Assembly: GCF_030695065.1 (NCBI RefSeq)
Contig: NZ_JAUYTR010000005.1
Coordinates: forward strand, 227,806-291,805
Length of the DNA: 64,000 bases
Source: Sediminibacterium sp.
GTDB lineage: Bacteria; Bacteroidota; Bacteroidia; Chitinophagales; Chitinophagaceae
Reading direction: 5' to 3'
In this document: piece by piece, positions 34,021 through 43,100 of the stretch
Numbering within the stretch: the stretch's first letter is position 1
Layout: each line of letters begins with the position of its first letter
Program-made: the position numbers and the translations under genes
Notes under the pieces: generated by a model
Database searches by the model: none
Told to the model about the DNA's origin: nothing
The model's input: the letters and a program-made list of their open reading frames with translations, nothing else

Positions 34021-34224
34021 TGTTTCAAATGACTTGGTACTAATAAAAGTGCCTCGTCTTATTGGTTTTTAAGTAAAATTTACAATCAATAGTAACTAAT
34101 TAATTTCTAGTAAAATAGGTTTGTTCATAGGGCCTGTCCAAAGCAAATTACTTATAAAGTTGTTACATAATTGCTAAAGATAGTTTAGAACGGAAAAAAA
34201 GGCCAAATGTTGCCTGTTGATAAA

Positions 34225-34252
34225 AAGAAACCCCTCAAATGAGGGGTTCTTC
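34225..34252 (-). terminator. Terminator after the hemD-like gene
   Basis: ACCCCTC / GAGGGGT form a stem around an AAAT loop (34230-34247). On the minus strand it is followed by TTTCTTTTT. It starts just past the hemD stop at 34261. Confidence 0.85.
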
Positions 34253-34260
34253 TTAAACAA

Positions 34261-35148
34261 TTATTTTGTTGCTTTTGCTGCTTTTTTGGCTGGCGACTTT
34301 TTGGGGGCTTTGCTTGCTGCCTTTTTGGGAGCTTTTGAAGCTGTATTGGTTGGTGCTTTTGTGGGGGCACTCGCTAAAAATATATCTAACGCAGCCACCA
34401 TACTTGGGCGCTGTGGGCTAGGCACTTGAATTTCTAGATTAAATCCAGCTTCTAAAACCGCTTTCGAGGTATTTCCACCAAATGCCGTTAAAACGGTACC
34501 ATTTTGCTTGAAATCAGGAAAATTATCCAATAAGCTTTTTACTCCGCTTGGGGTGAAAAAGCAAATCATATCATACTCATTCTTTTGCAAAACAGGCTTG
34601 ATGTCGTTGCTAATGGTGCGATACATATATGCCAACTGAAAGTCGCATTTATTATTCTTTAACCAACTACAAATTTCACTGTCTTGTTGGTTCTCACTGC
34701 ATACATACAAAAACTTCTCAGCCTCTTTGTGCTTATTAATAACGTCTAACATGCTCTTATTGGTACCATCGGCACCATAAAACACTTTGCGTTTTCTATA
34801 AAGAATAAATTTTTGTAAATAGAGCGCAACCGCTTCTGTAATGCAGAAATACTTGGTATCCTGGGCAATACTTAATTTTAATTCCTCGCTCATTCTAAAG
34901 AAATGATCGATTGCATTTCGGCTGGTGAAAATGATGGCAGTATATTGCTGTACATCAATTTTTTGTTTGCGAAAATCTCTTGCAGGAATTCCTTCTAACA
35001 CTATGAATGGATGAAATACCAATTCAACATTGTGCTTTCTTTCTAGGTCAAAGTAAGGAGATCTTTCACTCTCAGGCTTTGGCTGCGAAATTAGAATCTT
35101 TCTGGCTGTCTTCGAATTTCCTTCTTGCTTAGACCCGTTTTTGCTCAT
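34261..35148 (-). CDS. hemD: Uroporphyrinogen-III synthase family protein with a histone H1-like tail
   Basis: 295 residues. Residues about 15-260 have the two-lobed HemD layout (KILISQPKPESERSPYF, IIFTSRNAIDHFF, FLYVCSENQQ, ICFFTPSGVKSLL, TAFGGNTSKAVLEAG). The enzyme closes hydroxymethylbilane to uroporphyrinogen III in tetrapyrrole synthesis. The last ~35 residues are unrelated to the fold: a basic Lys/Ala/Pro repeat (KAPKKAASKAPKK) like the tails of histone H1-type proteins. Own promoter at 35168-35202. The neighbour DUF4271 is a usual partner in Bacteroidota; hemW is close but divergent. Confidence 0.85.
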   Translation of the reverse strand: MSKNGSKQEGNSKTARKILISQPKPESERSPYFDLERKHNVELVFHPFIVLEGIPARDFRKQKIDVQQYTAIIFTSRNAIDHFFRMSEELKLSIAQDTKYFCITEAVALYLQKFILYRKRKVFYGADGTNKSMLDVINKHKEAEKFLYVCSENQQDSEICSWLKNNKCDFQLAYMYRTISNDIKPVLQKNEYDMICFFTPSGVKSLLDNFPDFKQNGTVLTAFGGNTSKAVLEAGFNLEIQVPSPQRPSMVAALDIFLASAPTKAPTNTASKAPKKAASKAPKKSPAKKAAKATK

Positions 35149-35167
35149 TGCTTGCTCTTGTATTTTG

Positions 35168-35202
35168 CAAATGTAAAATATCAGCCTATATTTTCTACCA
35201 AA
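35168..35202 (-). promoter_or_regulatory. Promoter of the hemD-like gene inside the end of the DUF4271 gene
   Basis: Minus strand: TTTG (35199-35202), 23 bases, TACATTTG (35168-35175), then 19 bases to the ATG at 35148. The -7 box is a perfect match; the spacing is at the long end of the accepted range. Confidence 0.5.
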
Positions 35203-36056
35203 AGCTTATAAATCAGCGCCATTGGTAAAATTTCCACGGCGCAAAGGTAAAGGAAAAAATGAAAAGGATTTAGCTGAAGATCGGTCCTAAGTAGACCAAA
35301 GGATACTAAATACCGATAAATAAATAACAATGTTACAACACCGAAGGAGATAGTGGCAACAATTGCCCCAATTGTTGGGTCTGCAAAAGCCAATAAAACT
35401 GTTAGAGGGAGCAAAACCACTCCCATGATGCGGTTTACCACTGCAACCAAAAACAAATATGAAGCAGCTGATGCACTATTGTTAAAAACCCACCCTGCAA
35501 AGGAAACAAAAAGGTATTTTCCTAAATAAATAATACCCAAAACAGCAGTTACATAAGCATACAACAACCAAAATTGCAAACTGGCCCATTGATTGTATTG
35601 TATAATCAATGTAATGAACAATCCTGTTGAAAGCAAAAAAAGCAGGTTAATGAGCAAGGAAGCAAAACTATCTTGAGCCAACTGTTCTTTTGTTTGTTTT
35701 TGCCTTAATGAGGTTTGAAAAAACAGTTTGAACAAATTTTGAAAATATTTGGGGAAGGCGGTCTTAATAAACCCTAACAAGAATACCAATAAAGCAAGTG
35801 TATAAAAAAGGGCATCTTTCGACTCTTTTTCATGATACTCTACCAACATATAAATAGCTGGCTTGTGCAATGGCAAATACGGATGTGCAGCAATCTTTTT
35901 ATAAGTGACGGTGTCTATGAGTGGAACTGCAGCCGGTAAGATGATTGGTTTCGAAATACTAGTATCGGCCGCTATACGGAGGCTTGAATCCTGCTGTGCA
36001 GAAACCATTAGCCCCGATGTAATTAAAAATAAAAACAAAAAAATACGCATTCGCAT
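35181..36056 (-). CDS. DUF4271 family membrane protein
   Basis: 291 residues. A signal-like hydrophobic N-terminus (about 4-20) is followed by a periplasmic stretch, then a first membrane helix (about 83-103) and five to six more between 135 and 290, with the RYLVSFGLLR and NPFHFFLYLCAVEILP segments of DUF4271. Function is unknown; the family is restricted largely to Bacteroidota and lies next to a uroporphyrinogen-III synthase gene, as here (32 bases apart). MRIF at 36050 is an alternative start, and the TAnnTTTG box at 36062-36069 makes a very short leader either way. Confidence 0.8.
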   Translation of the reverse strand: MRMRIFLFLFLITSGLMVSAQQDSSLRIAADTSISKPIILPAAVPLIDTVTYKKIAAHPYLPLHKPAIYMLVEYHEKESKDALFYTLALLVFLLGFIKTAFPKYFQNLFKLFFQTSLRQKQTKEQLAQDSFASLLINLLFLLSTGLFITLIIQYNQWASLQFWLLYAYVTAVLGIIYLGKYLFVSFAGWVFNNSASAASYLFLVAVVNRIMGVVLLPLTVLLAFADPTIGAIVATISFGVVTLLFIYRYLVSFGLLRTDLQLNPFHFFLYLCAVEILPMALIYKLLVENIG

Positions 36057-36061
36057 TACAA

Positions 36062-36069
36062 CAAAATTA
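36062..36069 (-). promoter_or_regulatory. TAnnTTTG box abutting the DUF4271 start
   Basis: The minus strand reads TAATTTTG, five bases before ATG 36056 and eleven before ATG 36050. This implies a leaderless or near-leaderless transcript. Confidence 0.45.
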
Positions 36070-36134
36070 TTGAATGGTTATGATTAAACGTTCATGTTAG
36101 CAGAACAATGCTAATTTTAATTTTTAAATAGCCA

Positions 36135-37262
36135 ATGGCCGGAATTTATATTCATATCCCTTTTTGTAAAAAAGCTTGCAACTATTGCAATTTTCATTTT
36201 TCTACCAATCATCAATTGATTGATCAGGTGGTTGAAGCCATTGTACATGAAATACAACTGCAAAAAAAATATTTAGCTGAGCCCATTGAAACCCTGTATT
36301 TGGGCGGTGGCACTCCATCTCTGTTAAAGAAAGCATCGCTGACTAAGATATTTGAAGCAGTTAAGCAGCATTTCAACTTACTGCCTCATGCAGAAATAAC
36401 ATTAGAAGCCAACCCTGATGATATTGATAACGAACAATTATTGAATTGGATTGAATTGGGCGTTAATCGTTTGAGTATTGGCATTCAGTCTTTTAGAAAC
36501 GAAGACCTACAATGGATGGGACGTGCGCACAATGCTGATCAAGCTTTGGCTTGTATTGGATTGGCACAGGCTGCAGGCATTCAAAATATTTCGATTGATT
36601 TAATTTATGGTGGGCCCAGTTTATCTAATAAAGATTGGATCAAGAATCTCCAAATTGCCATCAACACTGGGGTTCCGCATTTATCTTGTTATGCGTTAAC
36701 AGTAGAACCCAAAACAGCACTAGCCCATAAAATTAATAAACAAGAATTGCCGAATGTAGATGCTGCACACCAAGCTGCTCATTTTAGTATTTTGCAGGAA
36801 ATGACTGCAAATGCTGGGTTTGAACAATATGAAATTTCGAATTTTTCATTGCCAGGCAAAAGAAGTATACACAATGCCAACTATTGGTCTGGACAACATT
36901 ATTTAGGGATTGGACCTGCGGCACATTCTTTTAACGGCCGTAGCAGACAGTGGAATATCAGTAACAATGCTTTATACATTCAATCATTAGCCCAAGCTAT
37001 AGTGCCATTTGAAATAGAGGAATTAACTGTTGTTCAACAAATTAATGAATACATTATGACGGCGCTCAGAACCATTGAAGGCATTGATGCAAATAGGATC
37101 AATGCAATTGCGGACAATGCCATTTTTGATGCCATTTTACTAGATGCAGCCCATTATATTAATGAGGGACTATTGACTCACGCTAATCGTCAATTAAGCC
37201 TTTCCCCTAAAGGTAAGTTTATGGCAGATGGTATTGCTGCTCATTTATTTAGAGAGGAATAA
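36135..37262 (+). CDS. hemW: Radical SAM heme chaperone HemW
   Basis: 375 residues. The radical SAM cluster motif is C11xxxC15xxC18 followed by N-F, which separates HemW from the true oxidase HemN (fourth Cys). The HNANYW motif near residue 250, also typical of HemW, is present. LEANPDD, GVNRLSIGIQSF and YEISNF are further family blocks. HemW binds heme and delivers it to target proteins; it is often misnamed coproporphyrinogen oxidase. Convergent with the XRE gene (11 bases apart). Confidence 0.92.
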   Translation: MAGIYIHIPFCKKACNYCNFHFSTNHQLIDQVVEAIVHEIQLQKKYLAEPIETLYLGGGTPSLLKKASLTKIFEAVKQHFNLLPHAEITLEANPDDIDNEQLLNWIELGVNRLSIGIQSFRNEDLQWMGRAHNADQALACIGLAQAAGIQNISIDLIYGGPSLSNKDWIKNLQIAINTGVPHLSCYALTVEPKTALAHKINKQELPNVDAAHQAAHFSILQEMTANAGFEQYEISNFSLPGKRSIHNANYWSGQHYLGIGPAAHSFNGRSRQWNISNNALYIQSLAQAIVPFEIEELTVVQQINEYIMTALRTIEGIDANRINAIADNAIFDAILLDAAHYINEGLLTHANRQLSLSPKGKFMADGIAAHLFREE

Positions 37263-37273
37263 ACTATAGGGAA

Positions 37274-37645
37274 CTAGTGAATATTGTCTACCGTTGTATC
37301 CACTGTTTGTAATAAAGTCATAACAATTGGATAAAAATCATGTTTATGAGGGTGCTTCTCACTTAATTTATCGGCAATCTGTTTGATGGCCATTAGTAAA
37401 TTCTCTTTATTAATGCTCTCAGTATGTATATGATTGGGCTTATGTATTTCAAAATCGTCTTTCAATAATTCCATTAAAGAGACTTCTAAAATTTTAGATA
37501 GCTCTTTAATATGCTTCACTGTAAGCTGGGTGTAGCCGTTTTCAATTTTGCTATAAGCATTTTGTGATATGCCCATTTGTTTTGCTACAAAATCTTGGGT
37601 GTAATTTCTTTGTTCTCTTACTTTTCTAATAATTGTTTCTGGCAC
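37274..37645 (-). CDS. XRE-family transcriptional regulator
   Basis: 123 residues. The helix-turn-helix domain is at residues 7-62 (VREQRNYTQDFVAKQMGISQNAYSKIENGYTQL split over helices 1-3). The C-terminal half is a short helical segment with several His (HKPNHIHTES, EKHPHKHDFYP). The His-rich end might bind metal, but nothing confirms it. Its targets are unknown; it lies 50 bases from gpsA on the same strand. Confidence 0.85.
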   Translation of the reverse strand: MPETIIRKVREQRNYTQDFVAKQMGISQNAYSKIENGYTQLTVKHIKELSKILEVSLMELLKDDFEIHKPNHIHTESINKENLLMAIKQIADKLSEKHPHKHDFYPIVMTLLQTVDTTVDNIH

Positions 37646-37695
37646 TTTGAATAGTTTATATATTTAATACATATTTAAGAAAATTTTGTTTAAAT

Positions 37696-38691
37696 CTATA
37701 TCAAAAAACTTTCAATTTGTTTAAACCCGTCTTCCGCTGGCAGCTGCTCCCATAAAACTGCATAGATGGCACTAGCTATAGGCATATAGGCCAAAACCGT
37801 ATTATTTGTTTTATAAATACACTTGCTGGCAAAGTATCCTTCGGGTAACATATTCAGTTCAAGCTGTGCCGATTTAACTGAATAACCCTTACCCAGCATA
37901 TTGCCAAAAGTGCGATTTCTACTGAATAAAGAATAACAGGTTACCAATAAGTCTCCTAAGTAAACGGAGGCGGTATAATTTTTTTCTTTACAAGTTCCCG
38001 GTGCTATCTTTTCTAGGAACGATCCCATTTCGTTGGCACAATTGGCAATATATACACTCAGGAAATTGTCTCCATATTCTAAGCCATGGGCAATACCAGC
38101 ACCTAGCGCATAAATATTTTTCATGACTGCTGCATACTGTACCCCTACCACATCGGTATTAACTACTGTATTAATATACTCGGTTTTAAAGCAAGCAGCA
38201 ATAGCGGCTGTTTCTGCCTCATCGGCTCCAGAAAATGTGAGGTAAGATAATTTTTCTGCTGCCACTTCTTCGGCATGACAAGGACCTAATAAAGTAAAAT
38301 AATCTTTCAACGGAAATTGAACAGTCTCGGCTAAATACTCATGCAATAACTGGTTCTTTGTAGGAGTAATTCCCTTTACTGCAGAAATAATTTTTTTATT
38401 CTTCCATTTTTCTGCAGATACTTGTTCCAATGCATCTTCCACATAAGCAGAAGGAACTGCTATAACCAATATATCAGACGCTTCAATTACTGCATTAATA
38501 TCAGTAGTCAATTTCAATTGCGCAGGATTAAAATAAGCAGTACTTAAGTAATGCGGGTTATGCCTTCTTTTTTTGAAATGATGAATACTGTCTTCATTAC
38601 GGATAAACCAATGAATTGTATTGCCGCTATCTGTGAGAATTTTAGCTAAAGCAGTAGCCCAGCTTCCCCCTCCAATAATTCCAAACTGCAT
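37696..38691 (-). CDS. gpsA: NAD(P)H-dependent glycerol-3-phosphate dehydrogenase
   Basis: 331 residues, normal for GpsA. The NAD(P)-binding motif GGGSWATALAKIL is at 8-20, the catalytic Lys in VMKNIYALGAGIAHGLEYGDN near 190 and the C-terminal catalytic segment RNRTFGNMLGKG near 260. It reduces dihydroxyacetone phosphate to sn-glycerol 3-phosphate for phospholipid synthesis in the cytoplasm. A -7 box (38719-38726) lies 27 bases upstream. Confidence 0.94.
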   Translation of the reverse strand: MQFGIIGGGSWATALAKILTDSGNTIHWFIRNEDSIHHFKKRRHNPHYLSTAYFNPAQLKLTTDINAVIEASDILVIAVPSAYVEDALEQVSAEKWKNKKIISAVKGITPTKNQLLHEYLAETVQFPLKDYFTLLGPCHAEEVAAEKLSYLTFSGADEAETAAIAACFKTEYINTVVNTDVVGVQYAAVMKNIYALGAGIAHGLEYGDNFLSVYIANCANEMGSFLEKIAPGTCKEKNYTASVYLGDLLVTCYSLFSRNRTFGNMLGKGYSVKSAQLELNMLPEGYFASKCIYKTNNTVLAYMPIASAIYAVLWEQLPAEDGFKQIESFLI

Positions 38692-38718
38692 ATGGCTGTT
38701 TTATCGCTATTAATTCAG

Positions 38719-38726
38719 CAAACATA
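38719..38726 (-). promoter_or_regulatory. -7 box of gpsA
   Basis: TATGTTTG on the minus strand, 27 bases before the gpsA ATG and just downstream of the terminator that ends the efflux operon. No -33 TTTG at the right distance. Confidence 0.4.
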
Positions 38727-38731
38727 CAGAA

Positions 38732-38761
38732 AAACAAATGGACGGTATTTAGCCGTCCATT
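38732..38761 (-). terminator. Terminator after the efflux adaptor gene
   Basis: AATGGACGG (38737-38745) and CCGTCCATT (38753-38761) form a 9-bp stem around a 7-base loop. On the minus strand it is followed by TGTTTTTC. It separates the adaptor gene from gpsA. Confidence 0.8.
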
Positions 38762-38784
38762 GATGAATTATTATTGAAATAATT

Positions 38785-40164
38785 TTAGTCTTTTTTCTTC
38801 TCTTCAAAAAGTTTGTCCTTTTCTACTACAGTAACCAGGTTGCCATCTTTTAGCATTTTGCTTACAATAGAGTATGGCCCAGTAATTACTTTATCTCCTT
38901 CTTTCACGCCCTCTGTAATTTCTATATTATTCAAGTCTTGAATGGCTGTTTTTACTTTTACTTTTTTTACTTTACTATCGGCCTGTAAAATAAATACCAC
39001 TTCTTCAATTGAATCATCAGAACTCACCGATTTTTGTTCCGCTTTTTCTACTTGTGCTACTTTAGCAGCTGGTTTCTTTTCGTCTTTTTTCTCCTTCTGA
39101 TCTTCTTTGCTATCTCTAGTAGTAACCGCATTTAAAGGAACAGATAATACATTGTATTTACTCTTGGTTTGTATATCTGCACTGGCTGTCATTCCTGGAC
39201 GGAAAGGGAAAGATCTACCTGGAACAACCAAGTCTTTATAACTTTCTTGTAGTAAACGAATATGCACTTTGTAGTTGGTTACCTCTGCACTTGCATTAGC
39301 AGTAAGATTATTACCAGTACTTGGATTGGCAATTTTATAAACAATGCCCTTGAACTTTCTACTGGTATAAGCATCTACTTCTACAATAGCAGTATCGCCT
39401 AATTTAACTTTAGGTATATCATTCTCACCAACATCTACCCTTACTTCAAAACTGCGCATATCGGCCACCCGCATCATTTCGGTACCTACATTAAAACTAT
39501 TACCTGCAACACGTTCTCCTTTTTTAATAGCCAATAAGCTAATTACACCATCCATTGGTGAAGTAATTAATGTTCTTCCAATATCTTTATTGGCTCTGTT
39601 TAATTGTGCTTGAACACTTTGAACACCAGCTTTAGCACTTTTGATTCCTTCCATTGCAGCATTGTAATTGGCTCTTGCACTTTTAACAGCTTGTTCTGCT
39701 TGTTCAAATTCTAATCGGCTGATTACTTTTTCGTCTAATAATTTCTTTTGACGATTGTATTGTGTTTCTGCTTGATCTAGTGTTGCTTTAATAGCAGCAG
39801 ATTGTGCGGTAGTATTAGAAACCTGTGCTTGTTGTTGGCTTACTCCTGCAGCAACTTGATCTCTTTGAGAATTTAATATATCTGCATAAATTCTAGCCAA
39901 TACTTGCCCTCTTTTAACAGTATCGCCTTCAGCAACGGTTAATTCAACAATCTCACCGCTGACGTCGGGGCTAATTTTTACTTCAATTTCAGGATATACT
40001 TTTCCGCTCGCATTTACGGTTTCAATAATCGTTCTGCGCTGTACTGCTTCGGCAGTAACTTTTATTCCTTCTTCTTTACCTATTATTCCTGCTTTTTTTA
40101 GGCCTATGATAACGCCTATAATTACTACTAGGCCTACAATAATCCAGATTAACTTCTTACTCAT
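38785..40164 (-). CDS. Efflux transporter periplasmic adaptor (HlyD/MacA type)
   Basis: 459 residues. An N-terminal membrane anchor (about 5-22), the lipoyl-like half motifs (VSGEIVELTVAEGDTVKRGQVLA at 68-90, split), a long helical hairpin (about 95-195), then GVISLLAIKKGERV and the beta-barrel domain. Residues about 351-387 are a charged Lys/Glu/Asp insertion that interrupts the membrane-proximal domain. The adaptor joins an inner-membrane pump to the TolC channel encoded 10 bases upstream. No pump gene is in the operon, so the partner must lie elsewhere. Confidence 0.88.
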   Translation of the reverse strand: MSKKLIWIIVGLVVIIGVIIGLKKAGIIGKEEGIKVTAEAVQRRTIIETVNASGKVYPEIEVKISPDVSGEIVELTVAEGDTVKRGQVLARIYADILNSQRDQVAAGVSQQQAQVSNTTAQSAAIKATLDQAETQYNRQKKLLDEKVISRLEFEQAEQAVKSARANYNAAMEGIKSAKAGVQSVQAQLNRANKDIGRTLITSPMDGVISLLAIKKGERVAGNSFNVGTEMMRVADMRSFEVRVDVGENDIPKVKLGDTAIVEVDAYTSRKFKGIVYKIANPSTGNNLTANASAEVTNYKVHIRLLQESYKDLVVPGRSFPFRPGMTASADIQTKSKYNVLSVPLNAVTTRDSKEDQKEKKDEKKPAAKVAQVEKAEQKSVSSDDSIEEVVFILQADSKVKKVKVKTAIQDLNNIEITEGVKEGDKVITGPYSIVSKMLKDGNLVTVVEKDKLFEEKKKD

Positions 40165-40174
40165 GATTTGTTTT

Positions 40175-41635
40175 TTATAATTTAATGCCTTGACCTTTGT
40201 AAAATTCTAGTAGTTTAATTCTAAAAATATAATCAAACTGATTATTTAATCTATCCAATTTAGCTCTTAATAAATTGTTTTGATTGGTAATTAAATCCAA
40301 CGTATTAGATAAGCCCGCTTCAAAACGTTTCCGTGCATAATCGTAGGCTTTTTGTGAAGCTTCCACCGATTTATCACTCGCATGAAAACGTTGAATTGCA
40401 GCCATTGCATTGGTATGTGCTTGATAAATATTTTGTTGCAATGTTAAGTCTGCTTGTTGTCTAGAAACTTGCGCCGTTCTTAAATTTAATTTAGAACGTT
40501 CATATCCTAATTTAGCTGAACCAGCATTAAAGATGGGTATCTGAACGTTTAACCCAAAGTTTTGCCTAAAGTTTTGCTCTAACTGACCACTCCATCCATT
40601 CCACATCTGAAAGAAATTTCTTTTAGATGAAGTCAACTGAATATCTGGCTGAAACACTTGATAGTTCTGATTATTAACTGTAACAAAACTAGTAGTAGGC
40701 CTAGTACCAATAATATTAGCACCAGTAACAGTTGTTGCTGAATTAGCAAAGTTAGATCCCATTCCTCCAAAAGCAGAAATGGTTGGATAAAACGCAGAAC
40801 GGGCTCGCTTAATAGAAGCTTCTGCCGACTTAATTCTTAAGTCGCTTACTTTTTGCGCTGGTTGATTATTTAATGCCAATTGATATAAAAATGCTGGATC
40901 TAATTCACCTAATGGTTGCAATGGTATATTATCTACTGCTGGTATTTCTACATCAAATGAAACAGACATGTCTAAGTTGATTGCAGCTTTCAACTGAATT
41001 ACGGCTTGCTGAAAAGTGGCATTAGCACTAACCAATGAAGTACTATCTCTTGCAAGCTGTGCCTCAATTTCTGCGGCACTTAACTCTGGTAGCGCTCCCG
41101 CTTCTACCCGCTTGCGGGTAAACCCTAACTGAGATTGGGTTTGGCCTACTTGCACTTCAGCAATAGCAATTTGTTGCTTTGCAGCCACTACTTGTAAAAA
41201 GAAAGTGGCTATACTTAATGATACATCATTGGTAATTCTTTCAATATCAGTTAGCGCTGCTTGTGCATTAAATCCTGCAATTTGACGGTCGGCTTTTAAT
41301 GCTCCCCAGTTAAAAACAGTGGCATTCACATTCAGGTTCACTTGTTGAAACAACAACTGTGTAGTGGTAAACAAGTTGGTGGTGGGATCAATAGATCTAC
41401 CAAACTGGGTACCCAAATTGGTACTTGCACTTGCAGACGGGTATTGAGACAATTTGGTTCGCTCTACTTCCAAAGCAGCCAATCTTGCTTGTATATCGGC
41501 TTGCTTTACCGAAATATTGTTTTTTGCAGCGTATTCTACACAACGCTGAAGGTTCCATTTGTCTGTTGAACCCTGGGCTGCTATTTGCCCAGCGAACGTA
41601 AAACAACCAACCATTAGTAATAATAAATTCCTCAT
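40175..41635 (-). CDS. TolC-family outer membrane efflux protein
   Basis: 486 residues. A signal peptide (about 1-20, ending IAAQG) is followed by two repeats of the outer-membrane-efflux domain, with long helices rich in Gln, Ala and Leu and the KRVEAGALPELSAAEIEAQ and KRFEAGLSNTLDLITNQNNLL segments typical of TolC. It trimerises into an outer membrane channel with a periplasmic tunnel. First gene of a two-gene operon with the adaptor. A TATTTTTG box lies four bases before its ATG. Confidence 0.9.
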   Translation of the reverse strand: MRNLLLLMVGCFTFAGQIAAQGSTDKWNLQRCVEYAAKNNISVKQADIQARLAALEVERTKLSQYPSASASTNLGTQFGRSIDPTTNLFTTTQLLFQQVNLNVNATVFNWGALKADRQIAGFNAQAALTDIERITNDVSLSIATFFLQVVAAKQQIAIAEVQVGQTQSQLGFTRKRVEAGALPELSAAEIEAQLARDSTSLVSANATFQQAVIQLKAAINLDMSVSFDVEIPAVDNIPLQPLGELDPAFLYQLALNNQPAQKVSDLRIKSAEASIKRARSAFYPTISAFGGMGSNFANSATTVTGANIIGTRPTTSFVTVNNQNYQVFQPDIQLTSSKRNFFQMWNGWSGQLEQNFRQNFGLNVQIPIFNAGSAKLGYERSKLNLRTAQVSRQQADLTLQQNIYQAHTNAMAAIQRFHASDKSVEASQKAYDYARKRFEAGLSNTLDLITNQNNLLRAKLDRLNNQFDYIFRIKLLEFYKGQGIKL

Positions 41636-41639
41636 AGAA

Positions 41640-41647
41640 CAAAAATA
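41640..41647 (-). promoter_or_regulatory. TAnnTTTG box abutting the TolC-family gene start
   Basis: Minus-strand TATTTTTG ends four bases before ATG 41635, predicting a leaderless mRNA for the efflux operon. Confidence 0.45.
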
Positions 41648-41739
41648 AGTTATTCGGCGAGGCTTTCACAGAATTTAGACAGACGGAAAGGAAAGGGATG
41701 GTTTTGTGTTAAAATTAGTATGAAAGGCAGTTTATGGCA

Positions 41740-43083
41740 CTATGCCGGCTTTTTAAATCGCTGGGTAATGAAATAAATAGCCATAAATGCAGCCAGAACA
41801 GCCGTGCCAATAATAGCAGTATTGGGTGTTTGGATGGCTATGCTCACCCCAACAAAGCAATAAGTGGCCATAAAGATCAAGGGCAATATGGGAAAGAGCT
41901 TCATTTTATAGATGCCCGTACCATCCAAATGTTTGGTTTGTTTTCTCAACTTAAAAATGGTGGCACTAGAGGCAACCATACCAAAACAATCAAGGAAAAT
42001 GGTAAAATTTAAAATAGCATCAAAGGTTTGGGCAAAAAATAAAATAAGCAAACAAGTAAGGGTAAACACCGTTAACGATACTACCAATACGCCATTCTTT
42101 TCGTTTTGCTTTGAGAATATTTTAGGAATCGTTCCCTCATCGCTCATGGCGTACATGACTCTTGGGTTGCTCATCAAGAGCGCATTTACATAAGCCAGTA
42201 CCCCAAAAAATAAGAAGAAAGAGAAAATGGCTGCGCCCTTGGCACCAAATACTTTGTCTATTACCACATATGCAATTTCTTTTTCACCTTTCATTTGCTC
42301 AAAACCTACAATTTGGTAATAGCTAAAATTAACCAGCAAGTACAAACCAATAATAATGGCAATCCCAAAAAATATTCCTTTAGGAATATTGCGTGCAGGA
42401 TCTTTTACTTCGCTTCCAAAATTGATGGTCTGCTGGTAACCACCATAAGTAAATGACACAGCAATTAAACTATAACCCAAACTTTGAATCCAACTCATTT
42501 GAGGGGTTGGGGAAATTGGAGCCGTAGCCAAATCAGCAGCCGCTGCAGCAGTGCTTGTTTCGTATGGAAAAAATAATGCTGCAATCAACACCAGGATCAT
42601 ACTGATTTTGATGACCATTAAAATATTCTGTGCACGAGAACTCATTTTCAGCCCTCTTAAATTAATAATGTAGAATAAAATAATGGCTCCTGCACTTAAC
42701 AATGCTTTGTCTACATCTGTCCAAGGTGTGCCAGGAAATAGTTTAGCAATATATCCGCTTCCTATAATAGCTACTACACTTAAACTGGCAGCATTGCTAA
42801 TTAAAATAATGCAGTTGATGGCAAATGCAATACTAGGATGATAGGCATAAGAAAAGACTTTATAGTATCCACCAGTTACAGGAAACCTACTTCCTATTTC
42901 TGCATAAGTTAATGCGCCACAAAGGGCTACAAAACCTCCGATTAACCAAGCTGCAAAATATACAGAGGGCTCAATGGCATGCTGGGCGCTGGTTGCAGCC
43001 GATCTAAAAATACCCATCCCTATTACTAAGCCCACCACAATCATGGTGAAACTAAAAACATTTAATTGTTGGTTCCCTTTCAT
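41740..43083 (-). CDS. APC-family amino acid permease
   Basis: 447 residues from ATG 43083 (MKGNQQLNVFSFTMIVVG). The frame stays open to 43293, but that part is the antisense of the cobalamin riboswitch and has no membrane-protein character. About twelve hydrophobic helices are visible, starting with the VVGLVIGMGIF helix whose Gly-rich break is the APC substrate site, and YAEIGSRFPVTGGYY, a family signature. It probably imports or exchanges amino acids across the inner membrane; the specific substrate is not clear. Confidence 0.88.
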   Translation of the reverse strand: MKGNQQLNVFSFTMIVVGLVIGMGIFRSAATSAQHAIEPSVYFAAWLIGGFVALCGALTYAEIGSRFPVTGGYYKVFSYAYHPSIAFAINCIILISNAASLSVVAIIGSGYIAKLFPGTPWTDVDKALLSAGAIILFYIINLRGLKMSSRAQNILMVIKISMILVLIAALFFPYETSTAAAAADLATAPISPTPQMSWIQSLGYSLIAVSFTYGGYQQTINFGSEVKDPARNIPKGIFFGIAIIIGLYLLVNFSYYQIVGFEQMKGEKEIAYVVIDKVFGAKGAAIFSFFLFFGVLAYVNALLMSNPRVMYAMSDEGTIPKIFSKQNEKNGVLVVSLTVFTLTCLLILFFAQTFDAILNFTIFLDCFGMVASSATIFKLRKQTKHLDGTGIYKMKLFPILPLIFMATYCFVGVSIAIQTPNTAIIGTAVLAAFMAIYFITQRFKKPA

Positions 43084-43100
43084 AAGGATAAATATATACA

